Source of the DNA: Candidatus Nitrosocosmicus franklandus
Lineage (GTDB): Archaea > Thermoproteota > Nitrososphaeria > Nitrososphaerales > Nitrososphaeraceae
DNA: 64,000 nucleotides
Direction of reading: 5' to 3'
Assembly (NCBI RefSeq): GCF_900696045.1
Contig: NZ_LR216287.1
Location: 1,426,001-1,490,000, forward strand
The position numbers were made by a program, and so were the translations under genes. The notes below the pieces were generated by a model. It searched no databases, had not been told where the DNA came from, and saw nothing but the letters and a program-made list of their open reading frames with translations. Shown here in pieces: positions 62,759 through 64,000 of the stretch (the first letter of the stretch is position 1; each line of letters opens with the position of its first letter).

Positions 62759-64000
62759 TTAAAAGTTTGCAAAATTTATTTGATAAGGTTTCAGGGTGGA
62801 CAAATTAACTACTATCGCTATTCCAGGAGTAGGAGTAATCCCCATGGCACGTTGAAAAGGTGTTTGGGTTTGCCACGCTCCAGAATTTACTACTAGTGTA
62901 CCCTTATAGCTGTCGACGTCAATTACATGAACATGACCAGAATGAAAAATATCAGGAACTTCTTCAATAACCATCATATCCTCAACCTCTGGAGCTATAG
63001 GTGTTCTTTGTCCGTAAATAGGTGAAAGATGCCTAGCTTTTAGTAAAATCTTCATTGCTTCAGCAGGTTTGGAATAGCTTAATCCAGGTATGGTAGCAAT
63101 GGTGTCATCTAGACTTTGACCATGGAACATTAGAGTCCTAACTCCTTCCATGTCAATCATACAGGGATTACCCAACATGGTAATATTGCTTAGGGAGTAG
63201 ATCTTATCTGCATATTTTTTAGGAATCGCCGGTTGAGGCAATGCACGTCTACCCAGATCATGATTTCCTGGGATCAAAAATACTTTCATATGCTTAGGTA
63301 TTCTTGATAGTAATTTTGTAGCGTGTTCCATCTGAGAAAAAGAATCTTTTTCGAGCAACTCCTTATCTTGATGTGGAAAAATACCTATTCCATCTATCAA
63401 GTCTCCGCATATACAAATGTACTTTATTTTTGAAACAATATCTTTATGCTCTCCCGTAGAATTTAACCAGTTTAGGAACATTTGAAATTCATTTTCCATA
63501 AAAAATTTACTGCCTATGTGCAAGTCAGATATCAAAACCGCATATATCTCAGAATGAGCTCGATTTGATATTCGATCTGGCACATCCAGTGAGTACAAAT
63601 TCTTCATCACATAGTTCTTTTTTTTCGTATTATTTTCAAGTTCAATCATGATCATTTGATCCAAAGTCAATAATGAAATTTGTTTCTTCAAATCATCGTT
63701 ATATGCCGCTATTTCTAGTAATCCTGTTTGATCATCGATAATGATGTTATAACTACTCTTTTTTAGTTTCTTTTCCATAACTAGTCCCGCAACAAACAGA
63801 GATCCTTCATTTTTCTCTTTAGATTGTAAATTCGAATTTGAGTTATTCCGCGATTGATTAAACGATTGTTTTATTGTTCCTATTCTTTTTATCCTTTTTC
63901 CATCTGGTCTATTAGATAAGATCTTTAAAGATTTGTCAAATCTGCTTCTAAACAAAGAAATATATCCCTGAACTCCTTCACCACTATTGATACTATAATT
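62759..64000 (-). CDS. polB: DNA polymerase D small subunit DP1 (5' end beyond the window)
   Basis: The DP1 subunit with an OB-fold (about the first 115 visible residues) and a calcineurin-like phosphodiesterase domain providing the 3'-5' proofreading nuclease: AVLISDLHIGSKFF, CICGDLIDGIG, FLIPGNHDLGRRALP, TLMFHGQSLDD and DIFHSGHVHVIDVD. A TTG at 63955 would give 398 residues, but the frame stays open to base 64000 and the added residues GEGVQGYISLFRSRFDKSLK read as DP1 sequence, so the true start lies outside. The N-terminal part of DP1, which may include a helical domain, is therefore missing here. Convergent with DP2. Confidence 0.93.
   Translation of the reverse strand, partial: NYSINSGEGVQGYISLFRSRFDKSLKILSNRPDGKRIKRIGTIKQSFNQSRNNSNSNLQSKEKNEGSLFVAGLVMEKKLKKSSYNIIIDDQTGLLEIAAYNDDLKKQISLLTLDQMIMIELENNTKKKNYVMKNLYSLDVPDRISNRAHSEIYAVLISDLHIGSKFFMENEFQMFLNWLNSTGEHKDIVSKIKYICICGDLIDGIGIFPHQDKELLEKDSFSQMEHATKLLSRIPKHMKVFLIPGNHDLGRRALPQPAIPKKYADKIYSLSNITMLGNPCMIDMEGVRTLMFHGQSLDDTIATIPGLSYSKPAEAMKILLKARHLSPIYGQRTPIAPEVEDMMVIEEVPDIFHSGHVHVIDVDSYKGTLVVNSGAWQTQTPFQRAMGITPTPGIAIVVNLSTLKPYQINFANF

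Overview
The window looks like chromosomal DNA of an ammonia-oxidising archaeon of the Nitrososphaerota (Thaumarchaeota), most like a Candidatus Nitrosocosmicus-type soil lineage. The evidence is a very AT-rich sequence, frequent TTG/GTG starts, TATA boxes about 22-29 bases before start codons (leaderless promoters), an archaeal replication gene set (PolD large and small subunits, Orc1/Cdc6, Hel308), GGGP synthase, an Lsm protein and many small Nitrososphaeraceae-style orphan proteins. The genus assignment is inference.

Layout. 1-9.3 kb: a Cache-domain histidine kinase, a hydrophilic LEA-like protein, a small wHTH protein, an FMN reductase, a C2H2-like micro-protein and a DsbA-like anchored thioredoxin followed directly by a CxxC membrane protein. 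9.3-15.5 kb: gene-poor, with micro-ORFs, a frameshifted nitroreductase, an orphan gene cluster and a tandem pair of HiPIP-like proteins (one frameshifted). 15.5-21.1 kb: an HtrA-type protease with an unusual triad, then a compact copper regulon (YHS protein, AsnC-HTH/TRASH regulator, HMA chaperone, CopA ATPase). Three of its transcription units carry the same 14-bp palindrome TTTACATTTGTAAA. 21-29 kb: two beta-propeller/BNR proteins, a TetR regulator divergent from a broken phytoene-desaturase-like oxidoreductase, a broken glycolipid-binding protein, a set of perfect inverted repeats and an intact IS6-family element. 29-41 kb: FkbM methyltransferase, PPOX protein, ZIP and SLC13/ArsB-type transporters, a VOC gene with an in-frame stop, CDGSH protein, ferritin-like protein, a second (frameshifted) IS6 copy, and pirin divergent from an HxlR regulator.

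41-54 kb is more housekeeping: Hel308, ZnuA/ZnuB without an adjacent ATPase, NikR, tRNA-Thr(CGU), Lsm, a repeat-rich secreted protein, a GPT/MraY-type glycosyltransferase, an AbrB-PhoU protein and a PII protein. At 52.9-54.9 kb a small winged-helix gene is present three times (one forward, two reverse, one broken), each with an upstream array of TGATCGA heptamers; two of the copies form a long inverted repeat around a UspA gene. 54.9-64 kb holds Orc1/Cdc6, a probable replication origin with two exact 39-bp ORB-containing repeats and two further ORB-like sites, two origin-flanking regulators, GGGP synthase, and PolD DP2 and DP1 in convergent orientation (DP1 runs off the right edge).

Several accessory genes are disrupted by single-base losses or a stop codon while all long core genes are intact. 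This favours real gene decay, although homopolymer sequencing errors are not excluded.
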